This document shows positions 1 through 6,778 of a stretch of 18,203 nt of DNA, piece by piece (position 1 is the first letter of the stretch; each line of letters opens with the position of its first letter). The stretch is taken from contig JAKMFM010000040.1 of NCBI GenBank assembly GCA_022425445.1, positions 1 through 18,203 of the forward strand, in the 5' to 3' direction. The position numbers and the translations under genes were made by a program. The DNA is from Planktomarina sp. Its GTDB lineage: Bacteria > Pseudomonadota > Alphaproteobacteria > Rhodobacterales > Rhodobacteraceae. The notes below the pieces were generated by a model. That model saw only the letters and a list, made by a program, of their open reading frames with translations. It had not been told where the DNA came from and did not search any database.

Positions 1-19
1 GACGACAGGAATACCTGAC

Positions 20-673
20 ATGACTGATTTTTTAAGCCGTCGGACCACGATGGTCGACACACAAATAAGACCGGCTGATGTGACGAAATTTCCAATCATC
101 GACGCTATGCTTCAGGTGCGGCGCGAGGTTTTTGTTCCAGATCACCTATGTGAAACGGCCTATGCGGATGCGATTTTGGATTTGGGTCATGGCCGCATAA
201 TTCTTGAGCCGCGCACCTTTGCCAAAATGCTCGATGCTGTGGACATTCAAGGCAATGAGTTGGTTTTGGATCTTGGGTGCGGTCTTGGTTATTCTTCGGC
301 TGTGATTGGCAAGTTCTCGGAAGCAGTTGTATCCATTGAAGAAAATGAAGATATGGCCACGGAAGCTGAGGCGAATTTAGCCGCGGAGGGCTGTTTGAAC
401 GTTGCGGTTGTGCAGGGCAGTTTGGCCGAAGGGGCCGCGCAACATGCTCCTTTTGACGTAATCGTCGTTCAAGGAGCTGTGGAGTACATGCCCGAGGCCG
501 TGATTGCGCAATTGGCTGAAGGGGGCCGCATTGTCGCGGTCTTTAGCCAAAAAGGTCAGGGCGCGGTTCGGGTCGGCTATAAATCCGATGGCCAGCTGTC
601 TTGGCGTTTTGCCTGCAATGCCTTTGCGCCCGTGTTGAGCGGATTTGTGAAAGAGCGCAGTTTTGCTCTTTAG
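20..673 (+). CDS. Protein-L-isoaspartate O-methyltransferase family protein
   Basis: A 217-residue SAM-dependent methyltransferase of the PCMT family, which repairs L-isoaspartyl residues in damaged proteins in the cytoplasm. The N-terminal part contains the family-like stretch TMVDTQIRPADVT (residues 10-22). The SAM-binding motif I is visible as LDLGCGLGY (about residues 83-91), followed by an acidic loop (SIEENED) typical of motif II. The length matches the short alphaproteobacterial members. An AGGA lies 9 bases before the ATG, which supports this start. The gene is followed after 35 bases by a tolC-type gene on the same strand, an arrangement familiar in alphaproteobacteria and probably an operon. 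These tolC-linked copies diverge from the classical Pcm, so the true methyl acceptor is unproven. Family assignment is good; the exact activity is inferred. Confidence 0.85.
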   Translation: MTDFLSRRTTMVDTQIRPADVTKFPIIDAMLQVRREVFVPDHLCETAYADAILDLGHGRIILEPRTFAKMLDAVDIQGNELVLDLGCGLGYSSAVIGKFSEAVVSIEENEDMATEAEANLAAEGCLNVAVVQGSLAEGAAQHAPFDVIVVQGAVEYMPEAVIAQLAEGGRIVAVFSQKGQGAVRVGYKSDGQLSWRFACNAFAPVLSGFVKERSFAL

Positions 674-708
674 AAACTGAAATGATTCTTTTGCCTGGGG
701 GGGGACGG

Positions 709-2073
709 ATGTTTGGACGGAAATTTGCTGAATTAAGCTGCGCGGCCATTTTGATGTTGGCGACACCCAGCCTGGCTGCGGCCGAGAGCCTGCGGGACAG
801 CCTGCGCAACGCATACAAAAATAGCGGGATATTGGTGCAAAATCGCGCCTTGTTACGTGCGGCGGATGAAAAGGTCGCCGATGCCGTAGCCGCTTTGCGC
901 CCGGTGATCAGTTGGAGCTCAAGATTTGCCCACGCTTACAGTGACGCGGCCAATAGCGACAGTTTGACCACCAGCTTGAATGCCAAATGGCTGCTTTATG
1001 ATTTTGGCAGCTCTGATTTGCAGACGGAGGCGCTGAAAGAAACTGTTTTGGCGACGCGGCAATCGTTGGTGGAGATTGAGCAAAATGTGCTTTTGCGCGC
1101 GGCCACGGCACACATGAATTACCGCCGTTCGGTGGAATTTGTGTCGCTTCGATCGGCCAATGTAGAATTGATTGAGCAAGAACTGCGCGCCGCTCAGGAT
1201 CGGTTTGATGTTGGTGAGGTCACACGGACGGATGTGGCACTGGCAGAGGCGCGTTTGGCCAGTGCGCGGGCGTCGCTAGCGAGCGCTCAAGGCGAATTGG
1301 CAAAGGCCGCGGCAGAATATCATGCGGTTGTGGGTCGTGAACCCGGTGATCTCGTGACCCCCTCGAGCTTGCCTGAACTACCAAAAGATGCATCGGCTGC
1401 CATTTCAACGGCGCGATCCCATCATCCGGAACTTATTCGCGTTAAACATGAGGTGGCGGCGGCTGAGCTTGCGGTGAAGGCCTCGCAGCTGGCCTATCGC
1501 CCGAGGCTTGAAGCGGGTGCAGGCCTCTCTAATGTGGACCTTGATGGTGAGGTGACCCGAAGCTTGAGTTTGACCGTCAGCGGACCGGTTTACAGCGGCG
1601 GCGCTATTGCCTCAGCCAGCCGTTCTGCGATTGCGCAACGGGATGCAACGCGCGCGCGGTTACATGTTGCGGGTCTTGAGGTTGAGCAGACTGTGCGCAA
1701 TGCCTTTGTTGTTTTGGAGGTCGCGCGATCCACGGGCGAGGCAACGGATCGGCAAATTGAAGCGGCTGGCGTTGCCTTTCGCGGTGTGCGGGAGGAAGCC
1801 TCTTTGGGGGCGCGCACGACTTTGGATGTGCTAAATGCCGAGCAAGAACTTCTGGATGCGCGTGTCAGCCGTATTTCAACGCAAATAGATGAGCAGATCG
1901 CGAGTTACAGCTTGCTCGCCGCGATGGGGAAATTAACCGCCACCGCTCTTGATCTTGGCGTAAAAACCTATGACCCGTCGGAATATTACAATTTGGTAAA
2001 ATCGGCGCCTCGGGCTAAAAGCAAGCAAGGCGCGGCCTTGGATCGCGTGCTAAAAGGCTTGGCTGGAAATTGA
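709..2073 (+). CDS. tolC: TolC family outer membrane channel protein
   Basis: Outer-membrane efflux/type I secretion channel. From the ATG at 709 it has 454 residues, normal for TolC. Residues 1-25 form a signal peptide: a basic start (MFGRK), a hydrophobic core and a TPSLAAA-type cleavage region, then the mature start ESLRDSLRNAYKNSG, which is the usual TolC N-terminus. The rest is the expected repeated pair of long Ala/Glu-rich helical segments (for example the ALAEARLASARASLASAQGEL region, then the ELAVKASQLAYRPRLEAGAG region). An in-frame ATG at 682 would add nine residues (MILLPGGGR). I prefer 709 because it starts a clean signal peptide. A run of eight G (697-704) sits between the two starts. 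It probably forms an operon with the upstream methyltransferase. TolC pairs with inner-membrane pumps encoded elsewhere. Confidence 0.9.
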   Translation: MFGRKFAELSCAAILMLATPSLAAAESLRDSLRNAYKNSGILVQNRALLRAADEKVADAVAALRPVISWSSRFAHAYSDAANSDSLTTSLNAKWLLYDFGSSDLQTEALKETVLATRQSLVEIEQNVLLRAATAHMNYRRSVEFVSLRSANVELIEQELRAAQDRFDVGEVTRTDVALAEARLASARASLASAQGELAKAAAEYHAVVGREPGDLVTPSSLPELPKDASAAISTARSHHPELIRVKHEVAAAELAVKASQLAYRPRLEAGAGLSNVDLDGEVTRSLSLTVSGPVYSGGAIASASRSAIAQRDATRARLHVAGLEVEQTVRNAFVVLEVARSTGEATDRQIEAAGVAFRGVREEASLGARTTLDVLNAEQELLDARVSRISTQIDEQIASYSLLAAMGKLTATALDLGVKTYDPSEYYNLVKSAPRAKSKQGAALDRVLKGLAGN

Positions 2074-2123
2074 GCTGGGCCGCTTACTGTGATCGGTGCA
2101 AGCTCCGGTGACGAGGAGGTGCT

Positions 2124-2477
2124 GTGACCCGTAAGGACAATTATCCGGAGCCAGATGCTTTGGTTCTATCCATGCGCAAGTTAATTTCTGATGCCCCAGC
2201 GTTGGAACACGGTTCTGATGTCGCCGCCCCTTTGGTGTTGCAAGCTCACCAGCGGGTTGGGCCGGCATCCTTGGGGCCGATTGTTCTCACGCGCGAGGAT
2301 CAAGCTGGCGTCGAGCATAGCTCCCCTGAGGTGCCCAAGCCTGCACCTGCGACGCCCCTGTCACATGATCCCGAATATTTGAAGGTCATTGGCAACCTTC
2401 GCCGCGCCCTGGCCGGTCCGATGCGCGGCGAGCTGTCGGACGCTGTTCTGACGATGATTGATGACCGTGATCCTTGA
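2124..2477 (+). CDS. Small hypothetical protein, possibly a degenerate DUF2497/PopZ-like protein
   Basis: A 117-residue protein starting at GTG (2124), supported by a strong Shine-Dalgarno sequence (AGGAGG at 2114-2119). No signal peptide or membrane segment is visible. It has a hydrophilic, Pro/Ala-rich middle. Two short stretches recall the small PopZ-like (DUF2497) proteins that follow tolC in many alphaproteobacteria: VLSMRKLISD near the N-terminus and PIVLTRED about a third of the way in. The C-terminal part (LRRALAGPMRGELSDAVLTMI) could be a shortened version of the conserved C-terminal helix, but the usual Arg-rich end is missing. The family link is a weak inference, based partly on its place after tolC. 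A role in cell-pole organisation cannot be claimed. It is probably the last gene of the pcm-tolC unit and converges on cobQ. Confidence 0.6.
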   Translation: MTRKDNYPEPDALVLSMRKLISDAPALEHGSDVAAPLVLQAHQRVGPASLGPIVLTREDQAGVEHSSPEVPKPAPATPLSHDPEYLKVIGNLRRALAGPMRGELSDAVLTMIDDRDP

Positions 2478-2510
2478 TCGTCGCTAGAGCTGCGTTGCCA
2501 GATGCAGCGC

Positions 2511-3968
2511 TTAGAGTGCGACGGGTCTTGCCAAAGCAATCAGCGCATCAACATCCAGATGCAGCTCGATAAAGGCGGCGAGTTGATCCAAAGTGTCTTC
2601 GACAGCCGCATCATAGGAGACGAGCTGTGAGTGCGTGCCGAGCATTTCCAAGACCTCTGCTCGAAAGCCGTCAGATGAAAAAAGGCCGTGTAAATAACAC
2701 CCGCGCACCAGACCATCGGCGGAAACCGCTCCCTCATACCGGTCTGCAAGTTGGAGCCATGGGTTTTGGCAATCCGCTCCGCTGCTCTGGCCAAGGTGGA
2801 TCTCGTAGCCGCTGACGGGCGTGTTGGTTTGTACACTGCGCGCTTTGGTCAATGATAGGTTTTTCTTTGGGATCATTGTGGTTTCAATATTTAAATATCC
2901 CAACCCATCGATGGAGCGTGGCGCACCTTCTATTCCGTCTGGGTCATGAACTTTGCGTCCCAGCATTTGATAACCACCGCAAATGCCAATGATTTGACCG
3001 CCTCTGCGGTGATGGGCCTGAAGATCAATATCCCAGCCGTTGGCGCGGAAATTTTCTAAATCGCTGATCGTGGACTTGCTTCCAGGCAAGATCACGAGCG
3101 AGGCGTCACCGGGCAATGGCTGACCTTGCTCAATGATTTCAACGGTTACATTGGGCTCTGCGACCAGTGGATCGAGATCATCAAAATTGGAAATTCGTTC
3201 GAGACGCGGAACGACGATTTTTATCGCGCCGCCGGCCCGTGTTGCGATATCCATCACATCTTCGGCTGGCAATTTCCAAGCCTCGGCAAACCACGGCAAG
3301 ACGCCGAGCGTCGCCCATCCGGTGTGCTCGGCGATTGCGGTCATGCCCTCATCAAAGAGTGATACATCTCCGCGAAACTTATTGATTGCAAAACCGGTGA
3401 TCCGATTGCGATCTTGGCTTGATAGCACTGCATGCGTTCCGACCATTTGTGCAATCACCCCGCCACGATCAATGTCGCCAATCAAGATCACCGGAACATT
3501 AGCGGTCTCTGCAAAACCCATATTGGCGATATCCCCGGCGCGCAGGTTGATTTCGGCCGGGCTTCCTGCACCTTCTATTATGATAAAATCGGCAGTTTTG
3601 GCTAAGCGGTGAAAGGAGTCGAGGACGCGCGGCATCAAGCTGGGCTTGAGTGCTGCATAATCCCGGGCTTTGACAGTGGTCATCCTTTGACCTTGAACCA
3701 CCACCTGCGCACCAATTTCAGACTCAGGTTTTAACAGTACCGGGTTCATATCGACGATTGCCGGCAGTCCGCAGGCCAGAGCTTGCAACGCCTGCGCGCG
3801 ACCAATCTCGCCACCGTCAACCGTGACTGCGGCGTTATTGGACATGTTTTGGGGCTTGAACGGCGCCGGGTGATGGCCGCGTTTGACCAAGGCGCGGCAG
3901 ATCCCGGCTACTAAAATCGATTTGCCGACATTTGATCCGGCACCCTGTAACATAATCGCTTTGGTCAT
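2511..3968 (-). CDS. cobQ: Cobyric acid synthase CobQ
   Basis: Glutamine-dependent amidase that amidates side chains of adenosylcobyrinic acid a,c-diamide to give cobyric acid in vitamin B12 synthesis (cytoplasmic). At 485 residues it is full length. The N-terminal ATP-binding domain starts with the dethiobiotin-synthetase-like P-loop (LQGAGSNVGKS, residues 7-17) and contains FKPQNMSNNA. The C-terminal class I glutamine amidotransferase domain has the nucleophile Cys330 in GICGGYQMLG and the catalytic His427 in GCYLHGLF. An AAGGAG lies 6 bases before the ATG (3975-3980 on the plus strand), fixing the start. It stands alone here, without other cob genes. I looked for a cobalamin riboswitch in its leader and saw none. 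Assignment is secure. Confidence 0.97.
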   Translation of the reverse strand: MTKAIMLQGAGSNVGKSILVAGICRALVKRGHHPAPFKPQNMSNNAAVTVDGGEIGRAQALQALACGLPAIVDMNPVLLKPESEIGAQVVVQGQRMTTVKARDYAALKPSLMPRVLDSFHRLAKTADFIIIEGAGSPAEINLRAGDIANMGFAETANVPVILIGDIDRGGVIAQMVGTHAVLSSQDRNRITGFAINKFRGDVSLFDEGMTAIAEHTGWATLGVLPWFAEAWKLPAEDVMDIATRAGGAIKIVVPRLERISNFDDLDPLVAEPNVTVEIIEQGQPLPGDASLVILPGSKSTISDLENFRANGWDIDLQAHHRRGGQIIGICGGYQMLGRKVHDPDGIEGAPRSIDGLGYLNIETTMIPKKNLSLTKARSVQTNTPVSGYEIHLGQSSGADCQNPWLQLADRYEGAVSADGLVRGCYLHGLFSSDGFRAEVLEMLGTHSQLVSYDAAVEDTLDQLAAFIELHLDVDALIALARPVAL

Positions 3969-4168
3969 CGGGTTCTCCTTGAGGCGTCAGCATGGTCTGC
4001 CCTAGGTGAATACCAGTTTGGCGGTCCGAACATGAACTAAGTCTAGTCAGAGGCTTGCGCCGGAGTCATCTTCAATGCGGCAGTTTCGTGCCTTTTTCGG
4101 CAGTCTGAGCGCCGAAACGCAAAACGCGCCCATTTGGGCGCGTTGGCGTTCTAAACCGTTGTGAGGTT
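3969..4168. other. Intergenic region between cobQ and the DUF6280-like gene
   Basis: It carries the cobQ ribosome binding site and leader at the left end and the terminator hairpins at 4095-4144 at the right end. cobQ needs its own promoter here, because the terminator lies just upstream of it. I find no convincing -35/-10 pair, no B12-box riboswitch pattern and no open reading frame worth reporting. Confidence 0.6.
4095..4144 (-). terminator. Intrinsic terminator downstream of the DUF6280-like gene
   Basis: The stem AACGCGCCC (4123-4131) pairs with GGGCGCGTT (4136-4144) around a 4-base loop. Read on the minus strand, the stem is followed by TTTT, as expected for a rho-independent terminator of the gene ending at 4169. 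A second inverted repeat, TTTCGGC (4095-4101) with GCCGAAA (4111-4117), follows directly and may back it up. This separates the small gene from cobQ on the same strand. Confidence 0.75.
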
Positions 4169-4480
4169 TTATGCGGCTTCCGCCTGCTGGCGGCGCTCAC
4201 TCTCCTCGCGACTTAGAGCCACAGAGGTGCGGATACCCTTACCAACAAAGTCCATAAGGCCAGAGACCACACGTTCGTTGGGATCGATTCCGGCGCAGGA
4301 CAGCACTTCGCGCCCATCGCGAGAGCGTGCCCAACGTGCGATTTGCTCCGGTCCGTTGCCGTATTTCTTGTCGTCCGCAATCGCATCATCTAATGCAGCC
4401 AACACAACGGCGGCAAAGAGTTTGCGGGCACGGTTGCCCTGTTCGTTGTTAAAGGCGTTTCCGTCGACGAAATCTTTCAT
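4169..4480 (-). CDS. Conserved small Rhodobacterales protein (DUF6280-like)
   Basis: A 103-residue soluble protein beginning MKDFVDGNAFNNEQGNR and containing ARWARSRDGREVLSCAGIDP (about residues 48-67). I recognise it as the short, very conserved protein annotated DUF6280 in Rhodobacteraceae genomes. There is no signal peptide or membrane span. It is mostly helical by composition, with a charged Arg/Glu-rich C-terminus (SREESERRQQAEAA). Function is unknown. An AAAAGGA precedes the ATG with normal spacing. It is divergent from efp, with a 215-bp shared leader region containing strong inverted repeats, and it ends at its own terminator, so it is probably a single-gene transcript. Family name is moderately sure; no function is claimed. 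Confidence 0.8.
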   Translation of the reverse strand: MKDFVDGNAFNNEQGNRARKLFAAVVLAALDDAIADDKKYGNGPEQIARWARSRDGREVLSCAGIDPNERVVSGLMDFVGKGIRTSVALSREESERRQQAEAA

Positions 4481-4510
4481 CTCGTGTCCTTTTAATTCTT
4501 ACTCTTGAAC

Positions 4511-4544
4511 TTTTCGATCTGCGCTCCTTATGCAGGATCGAAAA
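4511..4544 (-). promoter_or_regulatory. Hairpin in the leader of the DUF6280-like gene
   Basis: TTTTCGATC (4511-4519) pairs with GATCGAAAA (4536-4544), a 9-bp stem, extended by TGC/GCA beyond a one-base bulge. The loop is GCTCCTTAT on the plus strand, which reads ATAAGGAGC on the minus strand. In the minus transcript the loop therefore displays AAGGAG about 30 bases upstream of the DUF6280 start. There is no T-run after the stem on either strand, so it is not a standard terminator. A structured 5' leader or protein-binding site is the likeliest reading. Confidence 0.5.
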
Positions 4545-4551
4545 CGATTCG

Positions 4552-4603
4552 GGTGGTCTCTTTTGGAATGTCTGCCATGCGTTAAGCGCATAGCTTGACC
4601 ACC
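4552..4603. repeat. Nested inverted repeats between the DUF6280-like gene and efp
   Basis: The outer arms are GGTGGTC (4552-4558) and GACCACC (4597-4603). Inside them lies a short palindrome, ATGCG-TTAAG-CGCAT (4577-4591). Both could be operator sites for either divergent gene, or a cruciform-like structure. Exact matching of the arms is seen in the sequence; a function is inferred. Confidence 0.4.
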
Positions 4604-4624
4604 ACCTTCACCGCGCGTCTTGGC

Positions 4625-4653
4625 TTGAAACCTCAACTTTGCTTCGATATAGG
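4625..4653 (+). promoter_or_regulatory. Probable sigma-70 promoter of efp
   Basis: TTGAAA (4625-4630) and TATAGG (4648-4653) are separated by exactly 17 bases. The -10 box ends about 42 bases before the efp ATG. The -35 matches the consensus TTGACA at five positions and the -10 matches TATAAT at four. Confidence 0.55.
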
Positions 4654-4695
4654 CGGTGTTGAATCAAAATCAACCTTTTACCCAAGGTTCTATAC

Positions 4696-5259
4696 ATGCC
4701 AAAGATTAACGGAAATGAAATACGCATCGGCAACGTGCTTGAACACAATGGCGGTCTATGGACCGCAGTGAAAATTGACCACGTAAAGCCAGGAAAAGGC
4801 GGCGCTTTTGCTCAGGTCGAAATGCGCAATCTGCGCAATGGATCGAAATTAAACGAGCGGTTTCGGTCTGCGGATAAAGTGGAAAAAGTACGTTTGGAGC
4901 AAAAGGATCAGCAGTTCCTGTATGAAAATGACGGCATGCTGGTGTTCATGGATATGGAAACCTATGACCAGATCGAACTGCCTGCAGAACTGCTTGGTGA
5001 GCGCCGCCCGTTTTTGCAAGATGGGATGACGGTCCAGATTGAGTATCACGAGGCCGAAGCATTGCATGCAACCCTACCTCAAAAGGTGACTTGTAAAATC
5101 GTTGAGACAGAGCCTGTGGTAAAAGGTCAAACGGCTGCCAATTCTTTTAAGCCTGCGGTTTTAGACAATGGATTGAAAGTCATGGTGCCGCCCTTCGTGG
5201 GGCAAGATGAGTTGATCATCGTTGACACTATTTCGATGGAATACACAGAACGCGCCTAA
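4696..5259 (+). CDS. efp: Elongation factor P
   Basis: Translation factor that binds between the P and E sites of stalled ribosomes and speeds peptide-bond formation at polyproline stretches. It has 187 residues, full length, with the three-domain EF-P layout: the N-terminal KOW-like domain starts PKINGNEIRIGNVLEHNGG, and the C-terminal part contains the family signature region NGLKVMVPPFVGQDE. The modified loop is HVKPGKGGAF with Lys34 at the tip, the residue that EpmA beta-lysylates in many bacteria. A promoter with 17-base spacing lies upstream, and AAGG precedes the ATG. Its stop overlaps the stop of the convergent ygfZ gene by four bases. Assignment is secure. Confidence 0.98.
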   Translation: MPKINGNEIRIGNVLEHNGGLWTAVKIDHVKPGKGGAFAQVEMRNLRNGSKLNERFRSADKVEKVRLEQKDQQFLYENDGMLVFMDMETYDQIELPAELLGERRPFLQDGMTVQIEYHEAEALHATLPQKVTCKIVETEPVVKGQTAANSFKPAVLDNGLKVMVPPFVGQDELIIVDTISMEYTERA

Positions 5260-5987
5260 ACTGTGATGATCGCCGAGCCTGCTACCATCTCGGGTGCGAT
5301 TCGATCAAAGCGCAGATAGGCCAACGCAAGCCCGCCGTGTTGCGTGTACACCACGCCGGCGGGTTTTTCGTTGGCAAAAATAGCCGCGCCAACCGGTGCG
5401 GATCCTGAGATCTTGACTTGCCGCAAACCTTTGCGGAGCTCGGTTTTATGTTTCATGCGTGCGACGATTTCTTGCCCGACATAGCAGCCTTTTTTAAAAT
5501 CTACCCCGCTCAGACGCTCGAAATCCATTTCTAGGATAAAGCGATCTGGCGTTAATTCTATCCCGGTCTCTGGTATGATATGCGCTACGCGCAAGGCTGG
5601 CCAGTCAATGGAACCGGCTTCTTGCCGCCCGTAGGCGCGCCAGCCTAAATTTGGATTGCGCGGATCGGCAAAACCATCTGGCGGGATCGTTCCCAATCCG
5701 CAGCACAGGTCGACAGCCACTTCACCAATTTGGACGTCGGCGCGCAGGCGATACATCGTCAGGCGCGCGCGTATGCTCGGGCAAATTTCTGAGGCTATGT
5801 CGATGAGCAGATCATCTGGCCGGTGCAGTATGAAGAAATCTGCAAGATATTTGCCCTGCGGGGTCAGCAGCGCCGTGTAATGTAATCCAGGTGCGGAGAC
5901 ATCATTGGTCACGAGGTTTTGCAAAAAACCGATCCGGTCGGCACCGGTGACTTGAAGGATGCTGCGGGGCTGTTCTGGCAGGGCCAT
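5256..5987 (-). CDS. ygfZ: Folate-binding protein YgfZ (Fe-S cluster assembly/maintenance)
   Basis: A GcvT-like, tetrahydrofolate-binding protein that supports assembly or repair of iron-sulfur enzymes. From the ATG at 5987 it has 243 residues, within the range of the family. The diagnostic motif K-G-C-Y-V-G-Q-E is at residues 166-173; its Cys168 is the conserved cysteine of the family. The first domain (ILQVTGADRIGFLQNLVTNDV, residues 10-30) is the usual aminomethyltransferase-like start. An upstream in-frame ATG (6014) would add nine residues, but the strong GAAAGGA at 5994-6000, 6 bases from 5987, decides for the shorter form. It is convergent with efp, with four bases of overlap, and divergent from a glycosyltransferase. 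Confidence 0.93.
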   Translation of the reverse strand: MALPEQPRSILQVTGADRIGFLQNLVTNDVSAPGLHYTALLTPQGKYLADFFILHRPDDLLIDIASEICPSIRARLTMYRLRADVQIGEVAVDLCCGLGTIPPDGFADPRNPNLGWRAYGRQEAGSIDWPALRVAHIIPETGIELTPDRFILEMDFERLSGVDFKKGCYVGQEIVARMKHKTELRKGLRQVKISGSAPVGAAIFANEKPAGVVYTQHGGLALAYLRFDRIAPEMVAGSAIITV

Positions 5988-5993
5988 GGCTAT

Positions 5994-6000
5994 TCCTTTC
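5994..6000 (-). promoter_or_regulatory. Ribosome binding site that decides the ygfZ start
   Basis: On the minus strand the bases read GAAAGGA, and the AGGA is 6 bases from the ATG at 5987. The alternative ATG at 6014 has no such site. Confidence 0.7.
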
Positions 6001-6047
6001 TCTATGCTTCCCATATAAGCTGTTTTGACCGCAAAGCCAGAGGCCGC

Positions 6048-6725
6048 ATGTCTGCACCGATTTCCGTTGTCATCCCTACACTTAATTCTGCCAAGAGCCT
6101 TCCGGCGACCCTTTTGTCGTTGATCGAGGGATTGGACGCTGGATTGGTCTGCGAGGTGGTTGTCACTGACGGAGGATCAACGGATTCCAGCGGCGCTATC
6201 GCCATGGCTTGGGGCGCGGAGGTGGTGATTGGTGCCGCCTCGCGCGGCGGGCAATTGCGCCGGGGGGTCGCCGCGACGCGCGGAGCATGGGTTATGGTTT
6301 TGCATGCGGATACGATCTTGCAAGAGGGCTGGGCCGAGCAGGTCAAAGCCCGCATGCAGCAAGGTCCGTTGTGTTTTTCACTGGCCTTTCGCGCCCGAGG
6401 TCTTGCGCCCCGGTCGGTGGCGGCCTGGGCAAACCTGCGCAGTGACGTCTTTGGTCTGCCCTACGGTGACCAGGGGCTCTTACTGCAACGAAGCGAATAC
6501 GACCGAGCGGGAGGCTATCCAGATCAACCACTGATGGAGGATGTGGCGCTTGCGCGATCCATGAGGCGCAAAATTCGCCGACTTCCAGCCTGTGCTTTTA
6601 CAGGCGCTGACAAGTATCAGCAGCAGGGCTGGTTGCGGCGTGGGGCCAAGAACCTTGGCCTTTTGTTGCGGTATTTATTGGGTGCAGCTCCAGAAGACTT
6701 GGCGCGTCGGTATCACGGACCCTGA
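6048..6725 (+). CDS. Glycosyltransferase family 2, TIGR04283 type (rSAM/selenodomain or arsenosugar-associated)
   Basis: A 225-residue GT-A-fold glycosyltransferase. The start (ISVVIPTLNSAKSLPATLLSL), the nucleotide-binding DGGSTD (residues 41-46), the GGQLRRG stretch and the metal-binding-like LHADT (85-89) all fit family TIGR04283. So do GDQG (140-143), MED (163-165) and the C-terminal LARRYHGP. The family is annotated as an arsenosugar-biosynthesis or rSAM/selenodomain-associated transferase. Its usual partners (TIGR04282 protein, ArsM, radical SAM protein) are not in this window, so the acceptor is unknown. I chose the ATG at 6048 because translation from upstream (5919) would run into the N-terminal end of ygfZ on the other strand and adds residues unlike the family. 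No membrane segment is obvious. Confidence 0.82.
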   Translation: MSAPISVVIPTLNSAKSLPATLLSLIEGLDAGLVCEVVVTDGGSTDSSGAIAMAWGAEVVIGAASRGGQLRRGVAATRGAWVMVLHADTILQEGWAEQVKARMQQGPLCFSLAFRARGLAPRSVAAWANLRSDVFGLPYGDQGLLLQRSEYDRAGGYPDQPLMEDVALARSMRRKIRRLPACAFTGADKYQQQGWLRRGAKNLGLLLRYLLGAAPEDLARRYHGP

Positions 6726-6759
6726 ACCGCGTTCTGTGTCATGCCGCTATGAGAGCTGA

Positions 6760-6778
6760 AAGGCGAGCCACGCGCCTT
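6760..6778. terminator. Weak hairpin between convergent genes
   Basis: AAGGCG (6760-6765) pairs with CGCCTT (6773-6778) around a 7-base loop, overlapping the stop codon of the ABC exporter gene. T-runs on both sides are short (TTTC on the minus strand, ATTT on the plus strand), so it is only a weak candidate for a two-way terminator. Confidence 0.3.

Noticed and set aside
2489..2508. Hairpin GCTGC/GCAGC between the small gene and cobQ as a terminator
   Set aside because: Only five pairs with a 10-base loop and no T-run on either strand.
3133..3612. Open frame of 159 codons on the plus strand
   Set aside because: Antisense to cobQ, with low-complexity Ser/Ala/Arg composition.
3969..4094. Cobalamin riboswitch upstream of cobQ
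   Set aside because: Expected for a B12 gene, but the space is short and I could not see the B12-box or its surrounding stems.
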